A stretch of DNA of 64,000 bases from Bradyrhizobium sp. CCGUVB1N3 (lineage in GTDB: Bacteria; Pseudomonadota; Alphaproteobacteria; Rhizobiales; Xanthobacteraceae): the NCBI RefSeq assembly GCF_024199925.1, contig NZ_JANADR010000001.1:1426001-1490000 (forward strand). Direction: 5' to 3'. Made by a program: the position numbers and the translations under genes. Positions 26,601 through 35,114 of the stretch are shown piece by piece (positions within the stretch are counted from its first letter, which is position 1; each line of letters begins with the position of its first letter). Below the pieces are notes generated by a model. The model saw only the letters and a list, made by a program, of their open reading frames with translations. It ran no database searches and was not told where the DNA came from.

Positions 26601-27402
26601 TACTGCCGCTGGCGGAAGAAGCTGCGGCCGCGTCCGGTCCGGATGGCGTGGCGGGAGCGGTCGTCGCGGCGGGCGGCGCCGATCCCGGGCGCGGGAAGGT
26701 CGGCGGAAGGCCCGCCTCCTTTTTCGACGCGACGCCGGTGGCGAGCGGCTTTGCGGTGTCGCCGGCCGACACCGTGACGGTGCCATCTGGTGCGATCCGG
26801 ATTGCAAGCTCGGCATCGACGAGATTGAGGCTCTCGGCGCGCAGCCGGCCCATCAGGAGCGCCACGCCCGACAGCCGCACTTCGGCCTTCGGCGCGCTTG
26901 CGACGATGGCGTGATCACGGTCGCGGACGATGATGTCGCGAATGCGCACCGCGATGCGGATCCGCCCTGCGCGCTCGATCTGGGTGCCGCCGACCTCGAC
27001 GGTGTTGCCGTGGCCGATATTGTCTTCGATCGCAGCCGCGAGCCATGGCGTCGCCATGTCGAGATTGATGGGACCGGCGCCAAGCCGCCACCACAGCGTG
27101 GCGAAGCAACAGACGAAGATGATGACGAGGGTGGCGGTGACGAGGGCGAGCCGCTTGACCCAGCGATCGGCCGCAAGCCAGCGCCCGAACGCACCGAAGC
27201 CGTCACCCATGCGATGGAAACCGGAATTGGAACGCGACAACAGCCGGCGTGCCTGGTGGCCCGCCGCCTCCTGGTCCGGATCCCAATCGACGTCATCCCA
27301 TTCCGGAGAGCCCTGCACTCCGGCACGCCGATCGAGGTCCCGGTTGTAGAGGTCCCCGTTGCGATCATGGTTGTGATCTTGGGGCGACGTATTCCTTGCC
27401 AT
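23662..27402 (-). CDS. AsmA-like / YhdP-type very large envelope protein
   Basis: A 1246-residue protein. I prefer the ATG at 27402 (MARNTSPQDHNH) because GAGAGG lies just upstream; an in-frame ATG at 27525 would add 41 residues of poor character. A hydrophilic lead of about 80 residues precedes one membrane span (around LALVTATLVIIFVC), and the rest is a long periplasmic, repetitive beta-rich body typical of the AsmA-like/DUF3971 (YhdP, TamB) families. The C-terminal region (IEGAIDYPGNQVCMSGTF, then PVIGLLLG) matches the AsmA-like C-terminal domain. Relatives form bridges that move phospholipid toward the outer membrane. A low-complexity Ala/Pro/Thr stretch lies near residues 220-260. Confidence 0.85.
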   Translation of the reverse strand: MARNTSPQDHNHDRNGDLYNRDLDRRAGVQGSPEWDDVDWDPDQEAAGHQARRLLSRSNSGFHRMGDGFGAFGRWLAADRWVKRLALVTATLVIIFVCCFATLWWRLGAGPINLDMATPWLAAAIEDNIGHGNTVEVGGTQIERAGRIRIAVRIRDIIVRDRDHAIVASAPKAEVRLSGVALLMGRLRAESLNLVDAELAIRIAPDGTVTVSAGDTAKPLATGVASKKEAGLPPTFPRPGSAPPAATTAPATPSGPDAAAASSASGSTQSGLLAGLDWLDSLSMTGLDGQNLNEIGLKNGNLIVDDQQRGSKWSFENISLSLRRPHGGGVALSFGEEGARPWSLRATIGPAENGVRSVDIRADKVSTSNILLALRLKDLTYNADLPLTGELKGELGRDGLPTFFRGKVVVGAGNIIDTDTPDYPMAIDSAEINLEWDAGRRVLVAPFKIISGANRVTLLAHLEPPNGTTNDWQLGFSGGSILLGGIDNDPPLVFNRIAIGFRFDTDHKRVVLAQADISNGEIGVAGTGAIDYSGEPRLMLGFAGTPMSASALKRMWPTLVVPELREWVIERIERGTLQRIEVGVNSPTRNLPRKGPPIPDDGLSVNIVASGVAVHPVDGMPSVHDADLKARVTGRTATVTIAQGIADTPAGRKITISDFTFEVPDMAIKPSPSRSKFRADGPVPAAAEILANDRLSDLSATFVDPNTSKGNFSANITLGMPVTGGLTKADTTYAVTADLNGFAADKLVMNQKLEANSLKIVASNQGYQVKGDVKINGQAASLDYRKPSEGDADVKLQTTLDDASRARLGFDLGPAVSGSIPVKVSGKIASGPEQTTRLGIEADLTSLKLDNILPGWVKLPGKSGKASFKVVPTAQSTRLEDIVVEGGGVSIKGSLEVDPNGDLMNANFPTYSPSDGDKASLKVERGQDGVVRGTMRGDVFDGRGFLKSAISGNSGKDDNKSKLKNVDFDIDVKFGAVAGFNGEAMRSVDAKMSRRNGAVKAFTLSGKVGRDTPVTADLRGGRAQGSREVIYLQTDDAGAFLRFSDTTNKVFGGQMVVAMEPPTSEPTSREGLINVRDFTVKGMEQLDRVAAGGPNGTQSGVAFSALRAEFTRQNGALTIRNGVVKGPMIGATIEGAIDYPGNQVCMSGTFVPMYGVNNIFGQLPVIGLLLGNGNNEGLIGVTYEVVGTPAAPVMRVNPISAMMPGVFRKIFEFNTGKQNMFDELPTQSGESSAGSSRPLGCTLARR

Positions 27403-27693
27403 TGCCTCTCGATACAGGCGCCCATCCTTGGATTGAGCGCCGCCGGGGCCGCAGCCGTCCACGGGGACCAAACGTCCCTGCGCCGGCATTGCCGCCATTC
27501 CCTTGATATTCCTGCTGTTCGTCATTTCGCCCCGAGAGCGCGCTCAACGAGCAGTGGCGTGATGCTTGGAATTCCTTGTAACCATACTCCGGCGTCGTCA
27601 GACTTGCCCAGCCGAGGGCGCGATTCCGGCACGCCGGACGAGAGCTGCAATACCGCTTTGGTTGACCCGCCGAAAGCGTCGAAAGGAAGGCGT

Positions 27694-28398
27694 ATGTCCA
27701 AGAAAACGCGAAAGAAATCGTCCAAGACAGCCTCCGGCAGCCCAACCCCCGGGAAAAAACGGACTCAAACGCGGACTACAGCGACAACAAAGCCCGCGAC
27801 GACGCAGCGGGCCGCAACTCGCAAATCTACCAAGACCTCAACCGTGGCAGCATCGCACAAGGCCCCATCGAAACGGTTAAAATCTTCCGAATCAGCGGCT
27901 GCCCCCGCGAAGGCGGCCAAAGGGACTGCCAAGGGTGCCCTGTCCGAAGGCCAGAGGGCACCCGCCTTCAGCCTGCCGCGCGACGGCGGCGGCGTGGCGA
28001 GGCTGGCCGACTATGCCGGCAAGAAGCTGGTCCTGTTCTTCTACCCTCGCGCCGACACGCCGGGCTGCACCCGGGAGGCGATCGACTTCACCCGGCTCAA
28101 GGATGCCTTCGCCGCGACCGGCACGAGCGTGCTCGGCATCTCGGCCGACCCACCGAAGGCCCAGGAGAAATTCCGCGACAAGCACAAGCTTGCCGTCCCC
28201 CTGATCTCGGATGAGCAGCACGAGATGCTGGAGGCCTACGGCGCCTGGGGCGAAAAATCGATGTATGGCAGGACCTTCCTTGGGATTCTTCGCACCACGG
28301 TGCTGGTCGGCGCCGACGGCAAGGTGGCGCGAATCTGGCGCAACGTCCGGGTCGACGGCCACGCCGACGATGTGCTGGCAGCGGCAACATCTCTTTAA
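27694..28398 (+). CDS. bcp: Bcp-type peroxiredoxin with long basic N-terminal tail
   Basis: A 234-residue protein with AAAGGAAGG upstream. Residues 1-85 are a Lys/Thr/Ser/Ala-rich basic tail without a signal peptide, reminiscent of nucleic-acid-binding tails. The thioredoxin-fold peroxiredoxin domain follows: LSEGQRAPAFSLPRDGGG, then FYPRADTPGCTREAIDF with the peroxidatic Cys at about 125. The resolving Cys expected five residues later in E. coli-type Bcp is Ile here, so it would act as a 1-Cys enzyme or use another thiol. It reduces hydroperoxides. The gene is divergent from the AsmA-like gene. Confidence 0.88.
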   Translation: MSKKTRKKSSKTASGSPTPGKKRTQTRTTATTKPATTQRAATRKSTKTSTVAASHKAPSKRLKSSESAAAPAKAAKGTAKGALSEGQRAPAFSLPRDGGGVARLADYAGKKLVLFFYPRADTPGCTREAIDFTRLKDAFAATGTSVLGISADPPKAQEKFRDKHKLAVPLISDEQHEMLEAYGAWGEKSMYGRTFLGILRTTVLVGADGKVARIWRNVRVDGHADDVLAAATSL

Positions 28399-28509
28399 CC
28401 AGTTGCGCGAATTCGAGCATTCCCGTTTCCGGAAAATTAACCATGAGAGGCTCAGATTGCTGCGGCAATTGAGCCGTACGGAACCTCTCCGACCGGCGCG
28501 GGAGTGCCG

Positions 28510-29865
28510 ATGTCGAAAAGTTCTGCCCAATTCTCCCAATACTCCCAGCATCACCCTCACGACCACGGGCGGCCCTTCAACCGCCGTCCTGTCAGCACAG
28601 CGGCCGCTATACCCCTTCCCGCCGCCGACGACGCCTACACCATCGTGCATCACGGCAAGCAGGTCCGCCTCGGGCCCGTGGTGTTCTGGATCGTGGTCGG
28701 GACCGTCGTGCTGCTCGGGCTGTGGTCGGCGGCGACCGCCACCTATTTCGCCTTCCGCGACGACGTGCTGACGCGGCTGATCGCCCGCCAGGCCGAGATG
28801 CAATACGCCTATGAGGATCGCATCGCCGAGCTCAGGGCCAAGGTCGATCGCACCACGAGCCGGCAGCTGCTCGACCAGGAGCAGTTCGACCAGAAGCTCG
28901 ACCAGATCATGAAGCGGCAGACCGCGCTCGAGTCGCGCGCAACCGCGCTCGGCGCCATGCCCGACGTGACCGGATCGATCCCACGCGCGACACCGCAACG
29001 CGGCGATGCCACCCCGCCTCAGGGCACGCCGAAGCCCTCGCCGATCAGCGACACCGTGATTTTCGTAGCGCCGCCGGATCGCGAGGCCCGTCTTGAATCC
29101 CGCACACCTGTGATCGCCAGTCCGCAGCCGAACCAGTTCGCCAAGGTTCAGGGTTTTGACAACGTCCTGGTGCGTTTGCAGACCTCGCTTGACCAGGTCG
29201 AGAGACGCCAGATTGCCGCGCTCGGCGCCGTTGAGGACAACATGGAATCGCGCGCGCGCCGGATGCGCGGCGTGGTCAGTGATCTCGGCCTGAACCTCGC
29301 CGATCTCGAAGCCGCCGTGCCGCGGACCGCGATGGGTGGGCCTTTTGTTCCGGTCAAGCTTACGGCGAATGCCGGTCCGTTCGAGAAGCAGCTCTATCGT
29401 ATCAACGTCACGCGCGCCGAGGTGGATCGGCTCAACCGCACGCTGGCGCTGGTGCCGTACCGAAAGCCCGTCATCGGGGAGGTCGAGTTCACCTCGGGCT
29501 TCGGCGTGCGCAGCGATCCGTTCCTGGGCCGGCCGGCGATGCATACGGGCCTCGATTTCCGCGCCGCGACCGGCGATCCCGTCCGCGTCACCGCCAACGG
29601 CAAGGTGGTCTCGGCCGGATGGTCGGGTGGCTACGGTCGCATGATCGAGGTCGACCATGGCAACGGGCTCTCGACCCGCTACGGCCACCTCTCCGAGATC
29701 AACGTCAAGGTCGGCGAGATCGTGAAAATCGGCCAGGTGGTCGGGCTGGTCGGATCGACCGGCCGCTCGACCGGTCCGCATCTGCACTACGAAACCCGCA
29801 TCGACGGCGAAGCGGTCGATCCGCAGAAATTCCTGCGCGCCGGCGTACGCCTCAGCGCGGGCTAG
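28510..29865 (+). CDS. M23 family peptidoglycan peptidase, membrane-anchored
   Basis: A 451-residue protein beginning MSKSSAQFSQYS, with GGGAG upstream. One membrane span (VVFWIVVGTVVLLGLWS, about residues 58-75) is followed by periplasmic coiled coils (AEMQYAYEDRIAELRAKVD and a second near EARLES to EDNMESR). The C-terminal LytM/M23 domain has FGVRSDPFLGRPAMHTGLDF with the zinc-binding His and Asp, and GPHLHYE with the third ligand and catalytic His. An active endopeptidase is expected. The stop codon shares CTAG with the convergent LysR gene. Confidence 0.9.
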   Translation: MSKSSAQFSQYSQHHPHDHGRPFNRRPVSTAAAIPLPAADDAYTIVHHGKQVRLGPVVFWIVVGTVVLLGLWSAATATYFAFRDDVLTRLIARQAEMQYAYEDRIAELRAKVDRTTSRQLLDQEQFDQKLDQIMKRQTALESRATALGAMPDVTGSIPRATPQRGDATPPQGTPKPSPISDTVIFVAPPDREARLESRTPVIASPQPNQFAKVQGFDNVLVRLQTSLDQVERRQIAALGAVEDNMESRARRMRGVVSDLGLNLADLEAAVPRTAMGGPFVPVKLTANAGPFEKQLYRINVTRAEVDRLNRTLALVPYRKPVIGEVEFTSGFGVRSDPFLGRPAMHTGLDFRAATGDPVRVTANGKVVSAGWSGGYGRMIEVDHGNGLSTRYGHLSEINVKVGEIVKIGQVVGLVGSTGRSTGPHLHYETRIDGEAVDPQKFLRAGVRLSAG

Positions 29866-30788
29866 GCCTGTCGGACGCGCCGCGCCGACAAGCCTCGAAG
29901 CGAAAAATCACAGCATTCACGTGCAATCCGTGCGATCTGCCCTGCCAGCGGATCGACGGCGTCCGCACGCGTCACGGCAAAATACCTGATCTGCGGGATG
30001 GGCGGCGACGTCGTGATCGTGCGCAGCAGACCGATCTCGATCTCGTGCCGGAAATACTGCTCGGTCAGAAATGTGATGCCGAGCCCGGCCACGGCCAGCG
30101 CCGAGAGGACGCTCAGGCTGTTGCACTTGACGACGCGATTGAGCTTGATGCCGCTCGCGCCCAGCCAATCCAGAACGAGCTTCTGCAAGCCTGATCCTTC
30201 TCCCTGGGTGAGGATCGGGTATCGCGCGATTTCATCGAGCGCGGCCTCGTTGGCCTTGGGGCCGACGCCGGGCGCCGACATCCATTGCAGCGTGACGCTG
30301 TCGAGCGGCAGCGCGTTGAAGTCGGCGCTGGCCGGCGGATCAAGACCAATCACGAGATCCAGGCGACGATCGGCGAGCTTGTCGAGCAGCACGACGCTGG
30401 ATTCCACTTCGGGCTCCGGAATGACCGCCGGATAGGCTTCCTTCATGGCCACGATCAGTTTCGGGAGCCAGGTCAGCGCCACAAGCTCGGTGACGCCGAA
30501 CCGGAAGGCACCACTGAAGGCCAGCGGCCCGGCTGCGACCTGGCGCATTCGCGCCTCGAGCTCCAGGAGCTGAGAGGCGAGCTCGATCAGGTTTTCACCG
30601 CTGCGCGTCAGGCTGATGGTTCGGCTGTTGCGATCGAAGAGCGGGCTCCCGACCGCCGCTTCCAATTCGGCGATGCGTTTGGAGATGGTCGATTGCGCGA
30701 GATTCAGCCGCTCCGCAGCGTCGACCACACCGCCCAATTCGGCAATCCAATAGAAGGCTTCGACCTGCTTCAGCGTCAGGCTCACCAT
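29862..30788 (-). CDS. LysR-family transcriptional regulator
   Basis: A 308-residue protein started at MVSLTLKQVEAF; another ATG 15 bases upstream is also possible. The winged HTH covers residues 1-60 (DAAERLNLAQSTISKRIAELE, where Ser-Thr-Ile-Ser is the recognition helix), followed by the linker helix and a type 2 periplasmic-binding-fold effector domain (FRFGVTELVALTWLPKLI). It is divergent from the aldolase-aminotransferase-ABC importer operon and is its probable regulator, with the amino acid or a keto-acid as likely inducer. Its stop overlaps the convergent M23 peptidase stop by four bases. Confidence 0.9.
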   Translation of the reverse strand: MVSLTLKQVEAFYWIAELGGVVDAAERLNLAQSTISKRIAELEAAVGSPLFDRNSRTISLTRSGENLIELASQLLELEARMRQVAAGPLAFSGAFRFGVTELVALTWLPKLIVAMKEAYPAVIPEPEVESSVVLLDKLADRRLDLVIGLDPPASADFNALPLDSVTLQWMSAPGVGPKANEAALDEIARYPILTQGEGSGLQKLVLDWLGASGIKLNRVVKCNSLSVLSALAVAGLGITFLTEQYFRHEIEIGLLRTITTSPPIPQIRYFAVTRADAVDPLAGQIARIARECCDFSLRGLSARRVRQA

Positions 30789-30851
30789 GGTTGCACCGCC
30801 CATCAATCGAAAAAAGCGATCTAATATCTAGAAAAATATTCACTTTTCTTC

Positions 30852-30873
30852 AAGCCTGTCGCAGGGCAGGCTT
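30852..30873 (+). promoter_or_regulatory. Hairpin and AT-rich control region between lysR and rraA-like genes
   Basis: AAGCCTG (30852-30858) pairs perfectly with CAGGCTT (30867-30873) around an 8-base loop, 45 bases before the aldolase-like start. Just left of it (30815-30840) lies an unusually AT-rich stretch, GATCTAATATCTAGAAAA, suitable for a promoter and LysR binding. A precise T-N11-A box cannot be assigned by eye. Confidence 0.35.
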
Positions 30874-30917
30874 CAGGCGACATCTGCGCTCCAGCGCACA
30901 GCCCATCGGTTTTGCCT

Positions 30918-31592
30918 ATGCTCCTGCCCGGTCATCGACTGCTCCCCTCACCGCCCTCCGTCCCGCCTGCAATCATCGCCGATTTTGCCGCCGCGCAGGT
31001 CGCAATCGTCTCCGACAATATGAATCGGCTGCACGGCACGCGCGCGCTCCGGCCATTCCATGGCAACGCCCGCCTGATCGGCACCGCGATCACCGTCAAG
31101 ACTCGCGCCGGCGACAATTTCATGCTGCACAAGGCCTATGAGCAGCTCCGGCCGGGCGACGTGCTCGTGGTCGATGGCGGCGGCGATCTCGGCCAGGCCC
31201 TGGTCGGCGAGATCATGATGACGCGCGCCAAGGCGATGGGAGTTGCCGGTTTCGTCATCGACGGCGCAATCCGTGACGTCGGCGCGTTCGCCGAGGCCGG
31301 CTTTCCCTGCTTCGCACGCGGTGTCACGCATCGCGGTCCCTACAAATCAGGTCCCGGAGAGATCAACGTGCCCGTCGCGATCGATGGCATGGTGGTGATG
31401 CCGGGCGACGTCATTCTCGGCGACGAGGATGGTGTTGTCGCGTTCGACCGATCCGTTGCCGCGGAGCTGCTCGAGCGGGTCAAACAGCAGGAGGCGCGCG
31501 AAGCCGGCGCACTCGCAGCGATCCGCGAAGGCCGCCTCGACAATTCCTACATGGGCACCGGAAATACGCCTGCCCAAGGGGCTGCGTCATGA
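30918..31592 (+). CDS. RraA-like / HMG-aldolase-family protein
   Basis: A 224-residue protein started at ATG 30918. It has the RraA fold: FHGNARLIGTAITVKTRAGDN, then PGDVLVVDGGGDLGQALVGEI and GFVIDGAIRDVGAF, where Arg119 and Asp120 are the substrate and metal-binding pair. The family includes 4-hydroxy-4-methyl-2-oxoglutarate aldolases/oxaloacetate decarboxylases and the RNase E inhibitor RraA. In characterised aldolases the RD pair is followed at +3 by Glu or Asp, as I recall; here that position is Ala123, so activity or substrate may differ. It overlaps the aminotransferase gene by ATGA, pointing to a metabolic rather than an RNA role. Confidence 0.85.
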   Translation: MLLPGHRLLPSPPSVPPAIIADFAAAQVAIVSDNMNRLHGTRALRPFHGNARLIGTAITVKTRAGDNFMLHKAYEQLRPGDVLVVDGGGDLGQALVGEIMMTRAKAMGVAGFVIDGAIRDVGAFAEAGFPCFARGVTHRGPYKSGPGEINVPVAIDGMVVMPGDVILGDEDGVVAFDRSVAAELLERVKQQEAREAGALAAIREGRLDNSYMGTGNTPAQGAAS

Positions 31593-32806
31593 GCCGCGCC
31601 GGTGCCATCGCCCTCGCCCCGAGGGTCCATCGGATCAAGCCGTCGCCGAGCATGGTCGCGCGGGATCGGGTCCGCCAGCTCCAGGCCGAGGGACGCGACG
31701 TCATCGATCTCACCGCCGGCGAGCCCGATCTGGACACGCCGAAACACATCCGCGCAGCGGCTGCTGCCGCGCTCGAAGCGGGAGCGACGCGCTACACGCC
31801 GGTCAACGGAACGCCGGCGCTGCGCAAGGCGATCATCGAAAAGCTCGCCCGCGAGAACGGCGCTCGCTACGCCATGAACGAGATCTCCGTCGGCGGCGGC
31901 GCCAAGCAGGTCATCTACAACGCGCTCGCCGCCACGCTCGGAGCCGGCGACGAGGTCATCATCCCGGCACCCTATTGGGTCTCGTACCCCGACATGGTCG
32001 AAGCCTGCGACGGCACGCCGGTGATCGTGAGCTGCGGCGAGAACTCGGGATTCAAGCTGTCGGCCGTTGCTCTGGAGCAAGCGATCACGCCCAAAACACG
32101 CTGGCTCATCCTGAACTCCCCGTGCAATCCCACCGGCGCGTTCTATTCCGCCGCCGAGATAGTTGCGCTAACCGAAGTGCTGCTGCGCCACCCCAATGTC
32201 GCCGTCATGACCGACGACATTTACGAGCACATCCGCTTCGATGGCGGGGCAACGTCGTGCATCGTCGCCGTCGAGCCTCGGCTGAAGGAGCGGACTTTGC
32301 TGGTCAACGGCGTCTCCAAGACATACGCCATGACCGGCTTCCGGCTCGGTTATGGCGCGGGGCCCGCACAGCTCATCGCAGCCATGAACACGATCCAGTC
32401 GCAGTCGACGTCCTGCACGTCGGCGATCAGCCAGGCGGCTGCGACCGCAGCGCTCGAAGGCGACCAGAGCTTCGTTACGGAGGCCCGCGAGATGTATCGC
32501 CGCCGCCGCGACCGTGCGGTCGCCATGCTGAACGATATTCCCGGCCTCTCTTGCCTTGCGCCCGACGGCGCCTTCTATGTGTTTCCGTCTTGCGCGGGCC
32601 TGATTGGAAAGACCACGCCCGAGGGCAAGGTCCTGAAGACCGATCTGGACGTCGTCATGCATTTCCTCGATGCCGCCGGCGTCGCGGTGATCGATGGAAC
32701 GGCCTACGGCATGCCGTCCTATCTGCGCATGTCGATCGCGACCTCATTGCCGATGATCGAGGAAGCCTGCACACGGCTCGCACGAACCTGCGCGGCCTTG
32801 CGCTAA
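31589..32806 (+). CDS. Aspartate-aminotransferase-like PLP enzyme (class I/II)
   Basis: A 405-residue fold-type I aminotransferase. Visible are DLTAGEPDLDTPKHI at the N-terminus, LNSPCNPTGAFYS, the Asp-Tyr pair in TDDIYEHIRF, the PLP Lys in NGVSKTYAMTGFRLGY and the substrate-binding Arg in SYLRMSIATS. This is the AspB subgroup 1-beta pattern, with dicarboxylic or aromatic amino acids as typical substrates. It starts within the stop of the RraA-like gene and is followed by an amino acid ABC importer, so it probably deaminates the imported amino acid to a 2-oxoacid for the aldolase. Confidence 0.9.
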   Translation: MSRAGAIALAPRVHRIKPSPSMVARDRVRQLQAEGRDVIDLTAGEPDLDTPKHIRAAAAAALEAGATRYTPVNGTPALRKAIIEKLARENGARYAMNEISVGGGAKQVIYNALAATLGAGDEVIIPAPYWVSYPDMVEACDGTPVIVSCGENSGFKLSAVALEQAITPKTRWLILNSPCNPTGAFYSAAEIVALTEVLLRHPNVAVMTDDIYEHIRFDGGATSCIVAVEPRLKERTLLVNGVSKTYAMTGFRLGYGAGPAQLIAAMNTIQSQSTSCTSAISQAAATAALEGDQSFVTEAREMYRRRRDRAVAMLNDIPGLSCLAPDGAFYVFPSCAGLIGKTTPEGKVLKTDLDVVMHFLDAAGVAVIDGTAYGMPSYLRMSIATSLPMIEEACTRLARTCAALR

Positions 32807-32831
32807 CCGCAGAAGGATGAAGGAAAGAGCC

Positions 32832-33650
32832 ATGAGATTATTCCAGGTCGCCGCTGCCGGACTCCTGTTCCTCACCGGCGTTGTCGGCGTGGCAAAGGCC
32901 GACGAGCTTGCCGATGTGAAGGCCCGCGGCAAGCTGGTCTGCGGCACGCTCGGCACGGCCGAGCCGTTCAGCTTCCAGGACCTCAAGACACGGGAGATCG
33001 TCGGATACGACGTCGACATGTGTCGCAAGGTCGCGGAGTCCCTCGGTGTCGCGCTCGAGCTCAAGCCGATGGCCGTCGAGGCCCGCATCCCCGAGCTGCT
33101 CCAGGGGCGGGTCGACATCCTCGCCGCCAATCTCGGCTGGACCAAGGAACGCGCGCAACAGATCGACTACAGCTATTCGTACTTTGTCAGCGAGCAGAAG
33201 GTGCTTGTGTCCGCAGATTCCGGTATCGCAACTCTGGAACAGCTATCGGGCAAGAGGGTCAGCGCGCTCAAGGGATCGTCCTCGGAACAGGGCGTGAGAC
33301 GTGTCATACCTACGGCAGAGACTGTGACTTTTCAGGATTCGTCCTCGGCTTTCCTTGCTGTCGTTCAGGGAAAGGTCGACGGTTTTTGCGCTTCGGAGCT
33401 GATCCTGGTGAAGCTCCGCAAACAGGCGCAGGCATCCGCGCCGATGTCGATCGTTGAGAAATCGGTCTTCGTCGAACCGTGGGGACTCGGCGTCCGCAAG
33501 GGCGAGGCCGCCTTCAAGGCCCAGGTCAACAAGGTGCTGACCGAGCTGGATTCGTCCGGAGAGGCCGGCAAGATTTTTGCCAAGTGGTTCGGCCCCGATA
33601 CCGTCTATGGAATGAAGCTCGATTTCAAGATCGAGGAGATCAAGGGTTGA
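32832..33650 (+). CDS. Polar amino acid ABC transporter substrate-binding protein
   Basis: A 272-residue protein started at MRLFQVAAAG, with AAGGAAAG upstream and a signal peptide cut near VAKA at residue 23. The mature part is a family 3 solute-binding fold: KLVCGTLGTAEPFSF, then YDVDMCRKVAESLGV and RVDILAANLGWTKERAQ. It binds the ligand in the periplasm and presents it to the two permeases encoded next. Ligand class is polar amino acids by family; the exact one is unknown. Confidence 0.92.
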   Translation: MRLFQVAAAGLLFLTGVVGVAKADELADVKARGKLVCGTLGTAEPFSFQDLKTREIVGYDVDMCRKVAESLGVALELKPMAVEARIPELLQGRVDILAANLGWTKERAQQIDYSYSYFVSEQKVLVSADSGIATLEQLSGKRVSALKGSSSEQGVRRVIPTAETVTFQDSSSAFLAVVQGKVDGFCASELILVKLRKQAQASAPMSIVEKSVFVEPWGLGVRKGEAAFKAQVNKVLTELDSSGEAGKIFAKWFGPDTVYGMKLDFKIEEIKG

Positions 33651-33703
33651 CGCGCCGGCGCTGGCATATGTCCGCTTGAACTTCCGGAGTGCATGATACA
33701 ACG

Positions 33704-34402
33704 ATGGGCTATGTCTTCGATCCAGCCGCAGTCCTCACCGGTCAATATCTGGACTGGTTCATCTGGGGACTGGCGACGACGATCGCGCTGACCCTGGCGG
33801 CCTGGCTGCTCGGAATGACGATCGGGATCATCCTGACGCTCGTCCGCATGCTCCCGTTCCGGCCCTTCGAATGGCTGGTCGCGGGTTACGTCGAATATCA
33901 TCGCAACGTTCCGTTGCTGGTTCAGATCCTGGTCTGGTATTTCGGCGTCCCGCAACTGTTGCCTCGCGCCCTCCGCATGTGGGTCAATAGCCACCACAGC
34001 GAGTTTCTCCTCGCCATGGTGGCGCTGGGCCTCGCCAGCGCGGCCTATATCACCGAGGATCTGCGCAGCGGAATTCGTTCGATCCCGAAGACGCAGTATG
34101 AAGCCGCGCGTTCGATCGGGTTCAGCTATCTCCAGGCGATGAGCTACGTGATCCTGCCGCAGGCGCTGCGCATCGTGATTCCGCCGCTGATCAACCAGAC
34201 CCTGCTCCTGTTCAAGAACACCAGCCTCGCCATGGCGATCGGCGTCGGCGAGCTGACCTATCGCACGCGCGAGGTCGACAGCTATACGTTCAAGACATTC
34301 GAAGCGTTTGCGGTCGCAACGATCATCTATCTTGCGATCTCCTTCGCCATCATGGCGCTCGGCGCCTTCGCCGACCGGCGGCTGAAACTCGAGTTGCGCT
34401 GA
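33704..34402 (+). CDS. Polar amino acid ABC transporter permease (HisM/GltJ type)
   Basis: A 232-residue permease with about five membrane spans and the EAA coupling loop EAARSIGFSYLQAMSYVILPQ. I start at ATG 33704 (MGYVFDPAAV); GGAG lies 14 bases upstream, which is far, and a GTG at 33689 is possible. It ends on a TGA that shares a base with the ATG of the second permease, so translation is coupled. It forms a heterodimeric channel with that neighbour. Confidence 0.9.
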   Translation: MGYVFDPAAVLTGQYLDWFIWGLATTIALTLAAWLLGMTIGIILTLVRMLPFRPFEWLVAGYVEYHRNVPLLVQILVWYFGVPQLLPRALRMWVNSHHSEFLLAMVALGLASAAYITEDLRSGIRSIPKTQYEAARSIGFSYLQAMSYVILPQALRIVIPPLINQTLLLFKNTSLAMAIGVGELTYRTREVDSYTFKTFEAFAVATIIYLAISFAIMALGAFADRRLKLELR

Positions 34403-35106
34403 TGCTGCAGATCCTCGAGGACAACTGGCTTCTGTTCCTGATCGGGCAATACCCGCACGGCCCCATCGGCGGCCTCGCCATGACGCTGTTCCTCGCGGTC
34501 GCTGGTCTATCCCTCAGCTTTCCCGTCGCGATTGCGCTGGCGCTGGCGCGTCTCAGCTCGCATCGTTGGCTTCGCGGACCGGCGACCGCCGTGGTTTACG
34601 TCGTGCGCGGCTTGCCGCTGATCATGTTCATCTTCTGGACCTATTTCGCGCTGCCGCTGTTGATCGGACGTACGGTCGGAGGCGTCGAGACGCTGCTCTT
34701 CGCGCTCGTCGTCTATGAGGCGAGCTATCTGTCGGAGATCATCCGCGCCGGGATTGAAGGCCTGCCGAAAGGCCAGACCGAAGCGGCAAAGGCCCTTGGC
34801 CTCGGTTACGTTCCGACCACCTTCAAGGTCATCCTGCCGCAAGTCCTGCACAACATGATGCCAAGCCTGGTCAGCCAGTTCGTCTCCACCATCAAGGAGA
34901 CCTCGCTCGGCTATGTGATCAGCGCCAACGAGGTGACCTTTGCGGCGAGCCAGGTCAACAACCAGCTCATGACGCAGCCGTTCGAGGTCTACGGCTTGCT
35001 GGCGCTGACCTATTTCACGCTTTGCTTCACCCTGACATCGGCGGCGCGCTGGCTGGAACGACGGCTGGCCGCCGAACGCGGTGGGCTCGGCGTTCAGCCG
35101 GCGTGA
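34402..35106 (+). CDS. Polar amino acid ABC transporter permease (HisQ/GltK type)
   Basis: A 234-residue permease with about five spans and the EAA loop [21 protein letters not shown]. The TGATG overlap with the first permease indicates coupled expression. It has the family's REVRGLPL-equivalent, [13 protein letters not shown], near the third span. Together with the first permease it forms the transmembrane path for the amino acid. Confidence 0.92.
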   Translation: MLQILEDNWLLFLIGQYPHGPIGGLAMTLFLAVAGLSLSFPVAIALALARLSSHRWLRGPATAVVYVVRGLPLIMFIFWTYFALPLLIGRTVGGVETLLFALVVYEASYLSEIIRAGIEGLPKGQTEAAKALGLGYVPTTFKVILPQVLHNMMPSLVSQFVSTIKETSLGYVISANEVTFAASQVNNQLMTQPFEVYGLLALTYFTLCFTLTSAARWLERRLAAERGGLGVQPA

Positions 35107-35114
35107 GGGCAGCC

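Noticed and set aside
25882..27693. In-frame upstream extension of the peroxiredoxin gene over 600 codons
   Set aside because: This part is antisense to the AsmA-like gene. The ATG at 27694 has a strong ribosome binding site.
30918..31592. RraA-like protein as regulator of the RNase E in this window
   Set aside because: It is translationally coupled to an aminotransferase and an importer and lies far from rne; a metabolic role is more likely.
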